DNA of 64,000 nt from Aminobacter anthyllidis (GTDB taxonomy: Bacteria; Pseudomonadota; Alphaproteobacteria; Rhizobiales; Rhizobiaceae). A model generated the notes under the pieces. The model did not search any database, was not told the origin of the DNA, and was given only the letters and a program-made list of their open reading frames with translations. Below, in pieces: positions 21,668-30,279 of this stretch (position 1 is the first letter of the stretch; the number at the start of each line of letters is the position of its first letter). The position numbers were made by a program, and so were the translations under genes. The stretch spans positions 124,001 to 188,000 of the forward strand of contig NZ_JAFLWW010000011.1 in assembly GCF_018555685.1 (NCBI RefSeq), given 5' to 3'.

Positions 21668-22923
21668 TGCACGCCACCCGCCTTGAGACGGGCTGTCACC
21701 AACTCGGCGCCACCGGTAAGTACCCGGTCGAGAAACTCCTCCAACGCTGCTTCATCCTTTCCCGCGAATTCGCGTGCGTCGGGCGGCAGGTCTGTGAGCG
21801 TCCTCATCACGAGCGCCTTCGCTTCCTCGCGAAAGGCTTGGGACCGGATGTCTGCGCCCATGGTTTGGGCAAGCTCGAATATCGGGTCGGCTGCGCCTTC
21901 AGATGCCTGAGAACTGTTGTCCGAAAGCTCAAGTTCGAGCTTTTCAACCCAGATATCGCCAATGTGTTCACCCAGCTGTTCGGCCTCAGCTAGTAGCAGA
22001 TCCCTGTCGCGGATAATGCTCCATGACAATGGCGATGAAACCATAAGCCTGAGACGGATCACGGCATGGCGCGACCTGACCGCCACTCGGACCTTTTCCA
22101 AGGCAATCCGAATGCGCCCCACGGCTTCCGCCCATTCCACTGTTTCCGTCAAGTCGACGTCCACACGCTCGAACTGCGCGATGCTTACCGCCCTCTCCTC
22201 GATCTCGATCAAACGGTCGTCTCGGATAGTCACCAGGGTAACGGACTTCTCTCCGGCCTCGTTGATGTCCCTGCCCTGCGGTATTCCTGGCATCACAATC
22301 GTAGCTGTCCCGGGATAGACCTTGCGGACATGGACATGGCCCAGCGCCCAGTAGTCGAAACCATGCCGCTGTAGGTCGGCTACGCTGCACGGAGCATAGA
22401 CATCGTGGCCGGGAGAACCTGCAAGGCTGGTGTGCATGATGCCGATATTGACCAGACTTTCCTGGGCAGCCGCATATTTGGGAAGCAGGCTCTCGGACGC
22501 CTTTGAGCTGGCAAAGCTCAAGCCATGGAAGGCAACGTCGAGCCCACCAGCTGTCTGGAGCACTATCTGAGCCCGCCCGCCAAATATGGTCACGGTTTCA
22601 GGAAAGGTGAGCTGCTTAGATATCCGCGACAGTGCGTCATGATTGCCGCGGATCTTGTAGACCATGACGCCGGCCTGATGAAGGCGCATCATCTGGGTGG
22701 CCAGAAAGCGTGCAGTCTTCATCGACGTCTGGTCGCCGTCATAAAGATCGCCGGCGATAATGAGTGCATCGACCTGCTCCGAAAGGCAGAGGTCGACGAT
22801 TGCAACAAAGGCCTGTCGGCTCGCATCGCCAACTAGCTCAGCAAGCTCGGCGTTCCGCAGCGCCAGCGAACGCAACGGTGAGTCGAGATGAATATCGGCC
22901 GTGTGAACAAATCGAAACGCCAT
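21664..22923 (-). CDS. YhaO-like DNA exonuclease (SbcD family)
   Basis: A metallophosphoesterase nuclease (419 aa) related to SbcD/Mre11. The metal motifs run in order: FVHTADIHLDSP at residue 4, IIAGDLYDGD, IRGNHDALS, GIMHTSLAG and YWALGHVHVRK. The C-terminal third is the accessory region that would contact the ATPase partner. The ATG at 22923 with GGAG six bases upstream gives the conserved MAFRFVHTADIH start; the 41 extra upstream codons show no similarity. It forms a two-gene operon with the YhaN-like ATPase. Confidence 0.92.
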   Translation of the reverse strand: MAFRFVHTADIHLDSPLRSLALRNAELAELVGDASRQAFVAIVDLCLSEQVDALIIAGDLYDGDQTSMKTARFLATQMMRLHQAGVMVYKIRGNHDALSRISKQLTFPETVTIFGGRAQIVLQTAGGLDVAFHGLSFASSKASESLLPKYAAAQESLVNIGIMHTSLAGSPGHDVYAPCSVADLQRHGFDYWALGHVHVRKVYPGTATIVMPGIPQGRDINEAGEKSVTLVTIRDDRLIEIEERAVSIAQFERVDVDLTETVEWAEAVGRIRIALEKVRVAVRSRHAVIRLRLMVSSPLSWSIIRDRDLLLAEAEQLGEHIGDIWVEKLELELSDNSSQASEGAADPIFELAQTMGADIRSQAFREEAKALVMRTLTDLPPDAREFAGKDEAALEEFLDRVLTGGAELVTARLKAGGVQ

Positions 22924-23143
22924 ACAGGTCTCCAGCCACAGAAGGCGAGTATGTCTGCGGCGACTATTGATATGGCGACACTGAAACAGCTTCCGCTGCG
23001 AGTGGACGCAACGCTGCTTTATTGCGTTCGGAGAACAGCTTGTCAAAGCTCGAACTTGACTGGTGCCGACAATCCAGCGCTATGAACGCTCGCTCAACAT
23101 TCCCATAGAGGGCCTGAGGCGGACCGTCTTCCATTTGCGTCAT

Positions 23144-23239
23144 TATGAGATTTACGGCATAAACAAAATTATGCTATTTGCGACATACCCATTGATATGC
23201 TACATAAGTCATAAATCATAGTATGTGATACAGAGCATA
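23144..23239. promoter_or_regulatory. Four palindromic operators of hipBA
   Basis: Four copies of TATG-N10-CATA, each 18 bp, start at 23144, 23170, 23196 and 23222, exactly 26 bp apart. The last ends 16 bp before the hipB ATG. The copies are TATGAGATTTACGGCATA, TATGCTATTTGCGACATA, TATGCTACATAAGTCATA and TATGTGATACAGAGCATA; outer halves are invariant, the spacer varies. E. coli hipBA likewise has four 18-bp operators (TATCC-N8-GGATA) bound by HipB dimers. The region is strikingly AT-rich compared with its surroundings. Binding by the adjacent HipB is inferred. Confidence 0.82.
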
Positions 23240-23255
23240 ATCCGGAAACCTAGAA

Positions 23256-23549
23256 ATGCGTATCTTCAATCTCACCGAGTTGGGCGCTGCAATTCGAAGT
23301 GCCAGAAGTGCGAAGGGGCTCAGCCAGTCAAATCTGGCTCAAACCATCGGCGCGACACAAGAATGGATTTCCCGCCTGGAGAATGGGCGCTTGCCTAATC
23401 CAGGTTTCGCCAACGTCATGCAAGCCTGCACTGCGGTCGGCCTCGGAATCTCAATTGACGACGATAGTATCCAGCCTGTTTTCGATGCGCCTGACGACCA
23501 GCCCGCCGACCTTGCATTCACAACTCCTTCCTTTCTGAAACGACAGTAA
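23256..23549 (+). CDS. hipB: HipB-type antitoxin
   Basis: A 97-residue XRE-family DNA-binding protein, antitoxin and autorepressor of the hipBA module. The helix-turn-helix spans about residues 8-62: LGAAIRSARSAKGLSQSNLA, then TQEWISRLENGR. The C-terminal tail (about 25 residues, ending FLKRQ) is the usual flexible part exposed to proteolysis. It precedes hipA by 9 bp in one operon behind four palindromic operators. The assignment rests on the fold, the neighbouring toxin and the operators. Confidence 0.93.
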   Translation: MRIFNLTELGAAIRSARSAKGLSQSNLAQTIGATQEWISRLENGRLPNPGFANVMQACTAVGLGISIDDDSIQPVFDAPDDQPADLAFTTPSFLKRQ

Positions 23550-23558
23550 GAGGGTCTC

Positions 23559-24830
23559 ATGAAATCCCTTCACGTCCTCATGGGCGGCATTCCAATGGGA
23601 ACGCTGACCCAGGTGCCCAGCGGACGGCTAACACTGGAGTACCTCGAGAGCTGGACCCGCTCGCCCCTTGCTTTCCCTCTTTCATTTTCACTTCCCATTA
23701 CTGCGCGGGAGCATGCTGGCAAGACGCTGGAGAACTTCCTATGGAATCTGCTGCCGGATAACGAAGAAACGCTCAAGGCCTGGGGGCGCGAGTACCAAGT
23801 CTCTCACCGCAACGCTTTTGCGCTTCTGGGCAAGGTCGGAGAAGACTGCGCTGGCGCAGTCCAGTTCGTTACCGAGGAATGGTTATCCAACAACCTCAGC
23901 GGCGGGGAGATAAACTGGATCGATGAGCAGGAAGTTGAAGCGCGCCTGAGGCGGCTCAATGAGGAGCGTACCTGGACCGGCCGTCGTCCCAGCGATCGGG
24001 GGCATTTCAGCTTGGCTGGAGCCCAGCCCAAAATGGCTTTGCTTCTCGAGGAAGGGCGCTGGGGCGTGCCAAGCGGGCGGGTCGCTACCACGCACATCTT
24101 GAAACCGCCGCTCGCCCATCTCAACGGAACGACAGAAAACGAACATGCCTGCCTTCAGCTTGCATCACGGCTAGGCCTGGCGACGGCAGAATCGGCCGTC
24201 GGCCACTTCGGAAACCAGGTCGCCATAGTAGTGAGGCGTTATGACCGCGAACGGGACGAGGCCGGTTCCGTCAGGAGGTACCACCAAGAAGATCTTTGCC
24301 AAGCTCTCGGCGTCCACCCTGACACGAAGTATCAGAAAGATGGCGGTCCTTCACCAGAGGCAATCGCCGGCATTCTGGCGCAAACAACCGATCCTGCCGA
24401 TGCTTTGGAGAGATTTTTGCGGGCGTTGGTTTTCAACTTCCTGATCGGCGGGACCGATGCTCACGCGAAGAATTTTTCGTTGATTCATTTGCCTGGCAGG
24501 AGATCTTACCTGGCACCGCTCTACGATCTCATCAGCTATGATCCCTATGTGGACCATGAGGCTGAATTCAGATCTTTGAAGATGGCGATGAAGGTCAAGC
24601 ACTACGAATTCGAGAACGTGATGCCACGCCACTGGGAGGCCCTGTCCGGTTCCCTTAGGATCAGTGCTGATCAAACCATCTCCGTCATCAAAGAGTTCGC
24701 CTGTTCTATCCCTGATGAAATGGCTGCCATACGGGATCAGTGCGCTGCGGAAGGCTTGGTTCATCCCGTTTTGACAATGATGGTTGATAGGCTCGCCAGA
24801 CGCTGCGAGCGTGTTCTGCGAGTGTATTAG
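23559..24830 (+). CDS. hipA: HipA-family serine/threonine kinase toxin
   Basis: A 423-residue kinase toxin. The E. coli member phosphorylates glutamyl-tRNA synthetase and induces persistence; other HipA proteins act on other aminoacyl-tRNA synthetases. The couple-HipA N-terminal domain (MGGIPMGTLTQV, LPDNEETLKAWG) is followed by the kinase: FSLAGAQPKMALL (the loop with the autophosphorylated Ser), THILKPP with the ATP-binding Lys, the catalytic loop GGTDAHAKNFSL and the metal-binding PLYDLISYD. All key residues appear present, so the toxin should be active. Target unknown. Confidence 0.94.
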   Translation: MKSLHVLMGGIPMGTLTQVPSGRLTLEYLESWTRSPLAFPLSFSLPITAREHAGKTLENFLWNLLPDNEETLKAWGREYQVSHRNAFALLGKVGEDCAGAVQFVTEEWLSNNLSGGEINWIDEQEVEARLRRLNEERTWTGRRPSDRGHFSLAGAQPKMALLLEEGRWGVPSGRVATTHILKPPLAHLNGTTENEHACLQLASRLGLATAESAVGHFGNQVAIVVRRYDRERDEAGSVRRYHQEDLCQALGVHPDTKYQKDGGPSPEAIAGILAQTTDPADALERFLRALVFNFLIGGTDAHAKNFSLIHLPGRRSYLAPLYDLISYDPYVDHEAEFRSLKMAMKVKHYEFENVMPRHWEALSGSLRISADQTISVIKEFACSIPDEMAAIRDQCAAEGLVHPVLTMMVDRLARRCERVLRVY

Positions 24831-24866
24831 CTGGGCGCTTACAAAGGCGTTGAGTAAGTCGCCCAG
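24831..24866 (+). terminator. Hairpin immediately after hipA
   Basis: The stem begins at the base after the hipA stop: CTGGGCG-CTTAC (24831-24842) pairs with GTAAG-T-CGCCCAG (24854-24866), 12 pairs with one bulge and an 11-base loop. There is no T-tract, so it may act as a transcript 3'-end stabiliser or Rho-related stop rather than a canonical intrinsic terminator. Confidence 0.5.
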
Positions 24867-24927
24867 GGCGCAAAGATCACAATCAGCCTGGAGTGATGCC
24901 CTGATTAGCCAGGCGACCTCACAAGAC

Positions 24928-25285
24928 TTACCGAAGGAAGGCTTTTAGCCGCGAACTTGTCGGATCTCTGAAGAATTGATTGGCTGGCGCTTGCTCAACT
25001 ATTTTTTCCATGAACACGCAGCGATGTGCAACGCGGCGGGCAAAGCCCATCTCGTGGGTAACGCAGACCATAGTGATGCCGGTCGCAGCCAAGTCCTCCA
25101 TGATACGTAGCACCGAGCCGACAGATTCCGGATCGATCGCCGATGTCGGCTCGTCGAACAGCATGACGCTCGGCCGCAGGCATAGAGCCCGAGCGATTGC
25201 GACGCGTTGCTGCTGGCCACCCGACAGCTCGACTGGAAATTTGTCGGCCCGTACATAGCGATATGACGGGCTCCGCGACCCCGAA
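24928..25285 (-). pseudogene. Remnant of an amino-acid ABC transporter ATPase
   Basis: The 3' part of a GlnQ/HisP-type ATPase is readable: ABC signature ELSGGQQQRVAIARAL, Walker B MLFDEPTSAIDPE, switch VCVTHEMGFAR, and the family C-terminus. Upstream, in-frame similarity stops near SYRYVRADKFP, right beside the end of the sugar permease gene, so the Walker A half is absent. About 115 of ~245 residues remain. It was most likely cut when the adjacent sugar-transport operon was inserted or rearranged. No function expected. Confidence 0.8.
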
Positions 25286-25296
25286 TGAATCGGAAC

Positions 25297-26298
25297 TTAT
25301 TCGCTCAGTCGGAAATTGCGGATCCGGTCGAACAGCACAGCAAGCACTATGGCACTGCCAATGAACGTGCCTTGCCAGAAAGCGTTGATGCCGAGCAGGC
25401 CGAGACTGTTACGAATGACCTCGATCAGCGCCGCGCCGATGATCGCTCCGAAGGCAGTGCCCACGCCGCCCGCCAGGTTGGCGCCGCCTATGACGGCGGC
25501 CGCGATCACCTGGAGTTCCATGCCTGCGCCGATGTTGGTGGTGACGGCACCGAGCCAGCCGGTCTGGATAATGCCTGCGATGCCAGCTGACAGCGCCGAG
25601 ATCATATAGACGGCGACCTTGATCTTGCGTACCGGAACGCCCGTCAGCGTCGCTGCGTGCTCGTTGCCGCCAATGGCAAAGACGTAGCGGCCAAATCTCG
25701 TCCAGCGCAGGACAAAACCGGTGAACAGCGCCAAAACGATCATGTAAAGCACCGGATTAGCGATGCCGAAGAACCAGGCACCGCCGCCCAGCGCCAACAG
25801 CTTGTCGTGATCGGGGCCAAACTGGAAGACGACCGTGTTGTTGGATGCGACCATAGCCAGGCTGCGGGCAATGGACAGCATACCGAGCGTGACCACGAAT
25901 GGCGGAAAGTCGAGATAGGCGATCAAAATGCCGTTGAACGCCCCGATCACCAGCGCAGTGCCGATGGCCGCCGCAATGCCGACCTCGATGCTGTAGCCGG
26001 CATGCATGACCACCGCCAGCACCATGCTGCAAAGGCAAAGCACCGAACCGACCGAGAGGTCAATGCCGCCGGTGATGATTACCAGCGTCATGCCGAGCGC
26101 GATGATCGCGACGAAGGTGACGTTGCGGGTGATGTTGTAGAGGTTTTTTGTCGTCGCAAATGAATCGGTGACGAAGGCGAGGAATATGCAGGCAAGAATG
26201 ACGGCGATGAGGACCCAGAAGGTCTGGCTGCCGAGAACCTTCGCCGCCCAGCTCTGCTGTTTCTGCGAAATGGTCTGGTCAAGGGTAATAGCCATCAT
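25297..26298 (-). CDS. Sugar ABC transporter permease (RbsC/FrcC type)
   Basis: A 333-residue inner-membrane permease with eight to ten hydrophobic segments. Family markers are TGGIDLSVGS (about residue 76), GAFNGILIAY, FVVTLGMLSIARSLA and the EAA-like IGGNEHAATLTGVPV loop followed by AAAVIGGANLAGGVGT. It belongs to the carbohydrate-uptake CUT2 class for monosaccharides or sugar alcohols. The ATPase gene lies 38 bp upstream, and the binding protein is at 28357 on the opposite strand. Two adjacent Met codons start the frame at 26298. Confidence 0.93.
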   Translation of the reverse strand: MMAITLDQTISQKQQSWAAKVLGSQTFWVLIAVILACIFLAFVTDSFATTKNLYNITRNVTFVAIIALGMTLVIITGGIDLSVGSVLCLCSMVLAVVMHAGYSIEVGIAAAIGTALVIGAFNGILIAYLDFPPFVVTLGMLSIARSLAMVASNNTVVFQFGPDHDKLLALGGGAWFFGIANPVLYMIVLALFTGFVLRWTRFGRYVFAIGGNEHAATLTGVPVRKIKVAVYMISALSAGIAGIIQTGWLGAVTTNIGAGMELQVIAAAVIGGANLAGGVGTAFGAIIGAALIEVIRNSLGLLGINAFWQGTFIGSAIVLAVLFDRIRNFRLSE

Positions 26299-26336
26299 CG
26301 ACCTTCGTTTTGTTTCGATGCGACTGACAGGATTGA

Positions 26337-27077
26337 TTATACCTGTTCGATGGCACCGGTGATAAGCCCCGTCACTTCCTCCGGCGAACTCAAGGCAATC
26401 GGCTTGTCGGCAACCTTCCTGCCCCGCCGCATGACAATGACCCTGTCGGCCACTGTGAATACATCAGGCATGCGGTGGCTGATCAGCACGACTGCGATGC
26501 CGCGATCCCGCAATTGGCGGATCAGGTTGAGGACTTCCGCCACCTGTCGGACCGAAATCGCCGCCGTCGGCTCGTCCATCAGCACGATCTTGGCCTCGGA
26601 AAGCATGGTACGGGCAATGGCTACTGCCTGCCGCTGCCCACCCGACATCTGCCGGACGAGGTCGCGTGGTCGTGTTTCGGACTTCAGTTCCCTGAAAATC
26701 TCGCCTGCCCGCCTATACATTGTCTTGTAGTCAAGGACACGCAGCGGCCCGAAACCGCGGCGTAGCTCGCGGCCGAGGAAGACGTTCGCTGCCGCCGTCA
26801 GATTGTTGCACAGCGCAAGATCCTGATGGACGATTTCGATGCCATGCTGCCGCGCTTCCACCGGTCGATGCATGATCAGTTCGGCGCCGTCCAGGCGCAT
26901 GGTGCCGTGGCTCGGTCGAAAGTTGCCGGCGATCATCTTGACCAAGGTCGACTTGCCGGCGCCGTTGTCGCCCATCAGGCCGACGACCTGTCCCGCCTCA
27001 AGCGAAAACGAAACGTCGTTGACCGCCTGGATGGCGCCGAAATGCTTGGAAATATTGGCGAGTTCGAGAACTGCCAC
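26337..27077 (-). CDS. Sugar ABC transporter ATPase, single-domain CUT2 type
   Basis: A 246-residue ATPase energising the adjacent permease. It has Walker A GDNGAGKSTLVKM, Q-loop HQDLALCNNL, signature MSGGQRQAVAIAR, Walker B IVLMDEPTAA and switch VVLISHRM. Unlike RbsA (about 500 aa, two ABC domains) it has a single domain, as FrcA of Sinorhizobium does; Walker B carries Ala-Ile instead of the usual Leu after DEPTAA. The GTG at 27077, giving VAVLELANISKHFG after GGGAGG/AGAGG, fits the family; an ATG at 27191 gives a non-homologous extension. It is first in the leftward operon. Confidence 0.9.
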   Translation of the reverse strand: MAVLELANISKHFGAIQAVNDVSFSLEAGQVVGLMGDNGAGKSTLVKMIAGNFRPSHGTMRLDGAELIMHRPVEARQHGIEIVHQDLALCNNLTAAANVFLGRELRRGFGPLRVLDYKTMYRRAGEIFRELKSETRPRDLVRQMSGGQRQAVAIARTMLSEAKIVLMDEPTAAISVRQVAEVLNLIRQLRDRGIAVVLISHRMPDVFTVADRVIVMRRGRKVADKPIALSSPEEVTGLITGAIEQV

Positions 27078-27222
27078 CAGCCTCTTGCCTCCCGAAACAT
27101 GCAAGCCTCGCAGCCGTCCCGCACTCGTGTCGGTCTGACACTGCGAATTCACGCTCCCTATTTTCCTCCCACGAAGCGCGAAGACCTGCATTTATGCAAA
27201 ACGTCTCGACAGCGTCAATCAA

Positions 27223-27275
27223 TTGTCCGACGAATCGCGACATAAATGTCTCAAAAATCTGTTTTGTCGGACAAA
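27223..27275. promoter_or_regulatory. Two FadR-type operators in the divergent promoter region
   Basis: TTGTCCGACGAA (27223-27234) and the perfect palindrome TTTGTCGGACAAA (27263-27275) lie between the divergent ATPase and epimerase genes. Their centres are 41 bp apart, about four helical turns. TTGTC-N-GACAA is the usual half-site layout for GntR/FadR-subfamily regulators, and two such regulators are encoded nearby (29487 and 32290). A third copy is at 31258. Confidence 0.65.
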
Positions 27276-27328
27276 TAGCAATTGACGGCAAAGGCGCGCC
27301 GATATTAGCTAGGCATCGGAGGAAGAGC

Positions 27329-28309
27329 ATGCTGATCCTTGTTACCGGTGCAACGGGCAAGGTCGGGAGGCACTTCATCGCTGGGCTGCTTGACGATCCG
27401 CGATTTTCCAACACCCATATCCGCGCGCTTTGTCACAACCGCTCTTTCGATGAAACCGACCGCATCGAGACGGCCCGTGGCTCGATCGCCAATCGCGACG
27501 ACGTGGCCAACGCCCTTGTGGGCGTCACCCACGTCGTGCACCTCGCGACATGCAAGGAAACGCCAAGCGACGTGATGGACGTCGCAATCAAGGGACTGTT
27601 CTGGCTGCTCGAGGAGTTTCGGCTAAGCGCAGCCGCTCGGCAGTTCATCCTCATCGGCGGAGACGCCGCGATCGGCCATTTCTACTACCGCAACGATGCG
27701 CCCCTCACCGAAGCGACACGACATCAGGCCTATCCCGGCAGCTATGCTCTGTCCAAGGTGCTCGAAGAGGTCATGCTGGAGCAGTTCGGCATCCAATATG
27801 GCATCAACTGGTGCTGCCTGCGCGCGCCATGGATCATGGAGAAGGACGACTTCCGATACACGCTGTCGTTCGGTGACGACGTCTTTGGCGGCCCGGTCTG
27901 GAAGACGCTGGTGCCGGAGGCAGACGCCCGGCGCTATGCCAGCGACGGCACTGTGCCACTGCTGCGCGACGCCGACGGCCAGCCACTGAAGCGCAACTTC
28001 GTCCACGTCGACGATCTGGTGTCAGCCATACTGGCCGCGATCGATAATCCGCGGGCAAGCCAACAACTCTTCAACGTCTGCTTGGATCGCCCCGTCGATT
28101 ATGGCGATGTTGCAACTCACCTCGCCAGAACCCGTCACCTCGAATCCGTCGACATACCGAGCCAGTACCACTCGAACTGGATGGACAATGCCAAGGCCAA
28201 GGACCTGCTTGGCTGGCAACCCAAATACGACCTGAAAATGCTCATCGACTTGGCCTGGCAGTACGAGCGTTCGGAAAATGACCCTCGCACTGTCTGGTAT
28301 CCGGGTTGA
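27329..28309 (+). CDS. NAD-dependent epimerase/dehydratase family protein
   Basis: A 326-residue extended short-chain dehydrogenase. The Rossmann motif TGATGKVG lies at residues 6-13, and the active-site Tyr/Lys pair in PGSYALSKVLEE; LIGGDAAIG aligns with the catalytic Ser/Thr strand. The substrate could be a sugar, sugar acid or their lactone; nothing in the sequence names it. The ATG at 27329 follows CGGAGG; an upstream TTG/ATG frame overlaps the operators. It starts the rightward operon epimerase, binding protein, FadR regulator, and diverges from the ATPase/permease operon. Confidence 0.85.
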   Translation: MLILVTGATGKVGRHFIAGLLDDPRFSNTHIRALCHNRSFDETDRIETARGSIANRDDVANALVGVTHVVHLATCKETPSDVMDVAIKGLFWLLEEFRLSAAARQFILIGGDAAIGHFYYRNDAPLTEATRHQAYPGSYALSKVLEEVMLEQFGIQYGINWCCLRAPWIMEKDDFRYTLSFGDDVFGGPVWKTLVPEADARRYASDGTVPLLRDADGQPLKRNFVHVDDLVSAILAAIDNPRASQQLFNVCLDRPVDYGDVATHLARTRHLESVDIPSQYHSNWMDNAKAKDLLGWQPKYDLKMLIDLAWQYERSENDPRTVWYPG

Positions 28310-28356
28310 TTTCGCCGCGGGCACGCCGTGCCCGTTTGTTCAAATGGGAGGAAACA

Positions 28357-29343
28357 ATGAGGAAGGCATTATTGCTTGCAGCAGCAGTCCTGGCACTCAG
28401 CGCGGGAAACGCGCTCGCTAAGAAGCAACTCGTCATCGTCGTCAAAGGTCTCGACAACCCGTTCTTCGAAGCGATCAACCAGGGTTGCCAGAAGTGGAAC
28501 AAGGAAAATGCCAGTTCGGAATATGAGTGCTTCTACACCGGCCCGGCTTCGACCTCGGATGAGGCCGGCGAAGCGCAGATCGTCCAGGACATGCTGGGCA
28601 AGGCAGATACGGCTGCAATTGCCATTTCGCCATCGAACGCCAAGCTGATCGCCCAGACCATCAAGACAGCGAACCCGACTGTTCCGGTCATGACGCTGGA
28701 CGCTGACCTGGCCGCCGAGGACGCGGCCTTGCGCAAGACCTATCTCGGCACCGACAACTACCTGATGGGTGCGCGCATCGGCGAGTACATAAAGAAAGCC
28801 AAGCCCGACGGCGGCAAGATCTGCACCATCGAAGGCAATCCAGGCGCCGACAACATCCTACGCCGTGCCCAGGGTATGCGCGACACGCTGACCGGTCAGA
28901 AGGGCTTGACCGAACTGAAGGGTGAAGGCGGATGGACCGAAGTCGCCGGCTGCCCGGTCTTCACCAATGACGATGGCGCCAAGGGCGTCCAGGCGATGAC
29001 CGACATCCTGGCGGCCAATCCCGATCTCGACGCTTTCGGCATCATGGGCGGCTGGCCACTTTTCGGTGCCCCGCAGCCCTATCGCGACCTGTTCAAACCC
29101 ATGGCCGACAAGATCGCCAAGAACGAGTTCGTCATCGGCGCTGCCGACACGATCGGCGACGAGGTGGCGATTGCCAGGGAGGGTCTGGTCACTGCGCTGG
29201 TTGGCCAGCGGCCGTTCGAAATGGGCTACAAGGCACCGACAGTGATGATCGACCTGATCGAAGGCAAGAAGGTAGAGGATCCGGTCTTCACTGGCCTCGA
29301 CGAATGCACCAAGGACACGGTCGACACCTGCATCCAGAAGTAG
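28357..29343 (+). CDS. Sugar ABC transporter periplasmic binding protein
   Basis: A 328-residue periplasmic substrate-binding protein of the RbsB/FrcB (Peripla_BP_4) family. The signal peptide MRKALLLAAAVLALSAGNALA precedes the mature start KKQLVIVVKGLDNPFF. Then come VQDMLGKADTAAIAIS, PVMTLDAD and GKICTIEGNPGA. Cysteines (GCQKWNK, YECFY, CTIEG, AGCPVF, DECTK, DTCIQK) suggest disulphides in the periplasm. GGGAGG precedes the ATG. It partners with the permease and ATPase on the other strand. Confidence 0.94.
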   Translation: MRKALLLAAAVLALSAGNALAKKQLVIVVKGLDNPFFEAINQGCQKWNKENASSEYECFYTGPASTSDEAGEAQIVQDMLGKADTAAIAISPSNAKLIAQTIKTANPTVPVMTLDADLAAEDAALRKTYLGTDNYLMGARIGEYIKKAKPDGGKICTIEGNPGADNILRRAQGMRDTLTGQKGLTELKGEGGWTEVAGCPVFTNDDGAKGVQAMTDILAANPDLDAFGIMGGWPLFGAPQPYRDLFKPMADKIAKNEFVIGAADTIGDEVAIAREGLVTALVGQRPFEMGYKAPTVMIDLIEGKKVEDPVFTGLDECTKDTVDTCIQK

Positions 29344-29486
29344 CGTTGCATGTCGGAGCGCCTGGTTCGCCGGCGCTCCGACAAGCCTGTGCGGTTCATT
29401 TGGAGCGCCGACGGTTACGCCACACGCGGCGGCCTTACTGCACACCAATCAAAACGGAATTGGTCCAGACGAGATCGACTCGGTCG

Positions 29487-30254
29487 ATGGCAGACGGAAC
29501 GTCCAAACAGCCCAACGAACCGGTCGCCGACCGCCCGCCGGCGATGCGTCGCCCCAACGCTGCGCGCATGAGCGGCTCGAGCGTGCACGCCTGGCTCGCC
29601 AGCGAGATCGGTCTCAGGATCGTGCGTGGCGACTATCCGCCGGGTACCATCCTGCCTAACGAGGCGAAGTGGTCCGAAACCTTCGATGTCAGCCGTTCGG
29701 CGGTGCGCGAGGCGATCAAGATGCTGATGGCAAAGAGCTTGCTGGCATCACGCCCCAAGGTCGGCAGCTGGGTCGAACCGAAGGAGCGCTGGAACCTGCT
29801 CGATCGTGATGTGCTGAGCTGGTATGCCGCCTCACCAGACCGTGAAGCCTTTCTGCGCACAGTGCAAGAGTTCCGCCACATCATCGAGCCGGAAGCTGCC
29901 GCCTTCGCCGCTGAACGCCACAACGAAGCGCAGATGGGCGAAATCAGCCAGTGCTGCCGGGAAATGGGCCAAGCGACAACACTGCAGGAGCGCACCCTGG
30001 CCGATACGAGGTTCCACCTCGCCATACTGCGCGCTTCGGGCAACGACCTCTTGGTGCCGCTTGGCGTGCTGATCGAATCCGCGCTTTACCACCTCTTTGC
30101 CTTCGTCACGCGTAAGAGCCAGGATTCGCACGCCCAAAGCCTGCATGAAGAGATCGAGAAGAACATCCGGCTGCGCCGTCCCAAGGCGGCGCGCACCGCA
30201 GTGCACAGGCTGCTGGCCAACACAGACGAAGTGATCGCCCGTTCGGGAAGGTAG
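29487..30254 (+). CDS. FadR-subfamily GntR regulator (copy 1)
   Basis: A 255-residue regulator: winged helix-turn-helix (IVRGDYPPGTILPNEAKWSE, DVSRSAVREAIKML) and a C-terminal FCD ligand domain with metal-type His in ADTRFHLAILRASGN. It belongs to the sugar-acid-responsive FadR group. The helix-turn-helix is nearly identical to the protein at 32290, so both should recognise the same TTGTC-N-GACAA sites. Start ATG at 29487 lacks a strong ribosome site; the frame is open further upstream but without similarity. Last gene of the rightward sugar operon. Confidence 0.9.
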   Translation: MADGTSKQPNEPVADRPPAMRRPNAARMSGSSVHAWLASEIGLRIVRGDYPPGTILPNEAKWSETFDVSRSAVREAIKMLMAKSLLASRPKVGSWVEPKERWNLLDRDVLSWYAASPDREAFLRTVQEFRHIIEPEAAAFAAERHNEAQMGEISQCCREMGQATTLQERTLADTRFHLAILRASGNDLLVPLGVLIESALYHLFAFVTRKSQDSHAQSLHEEIEKNIRLRRPKAARTAVHRLLANTDEVIARSGR

Positions 30255-30279
30255 ACACGCGCCCCCGACCTGGGTTTAG

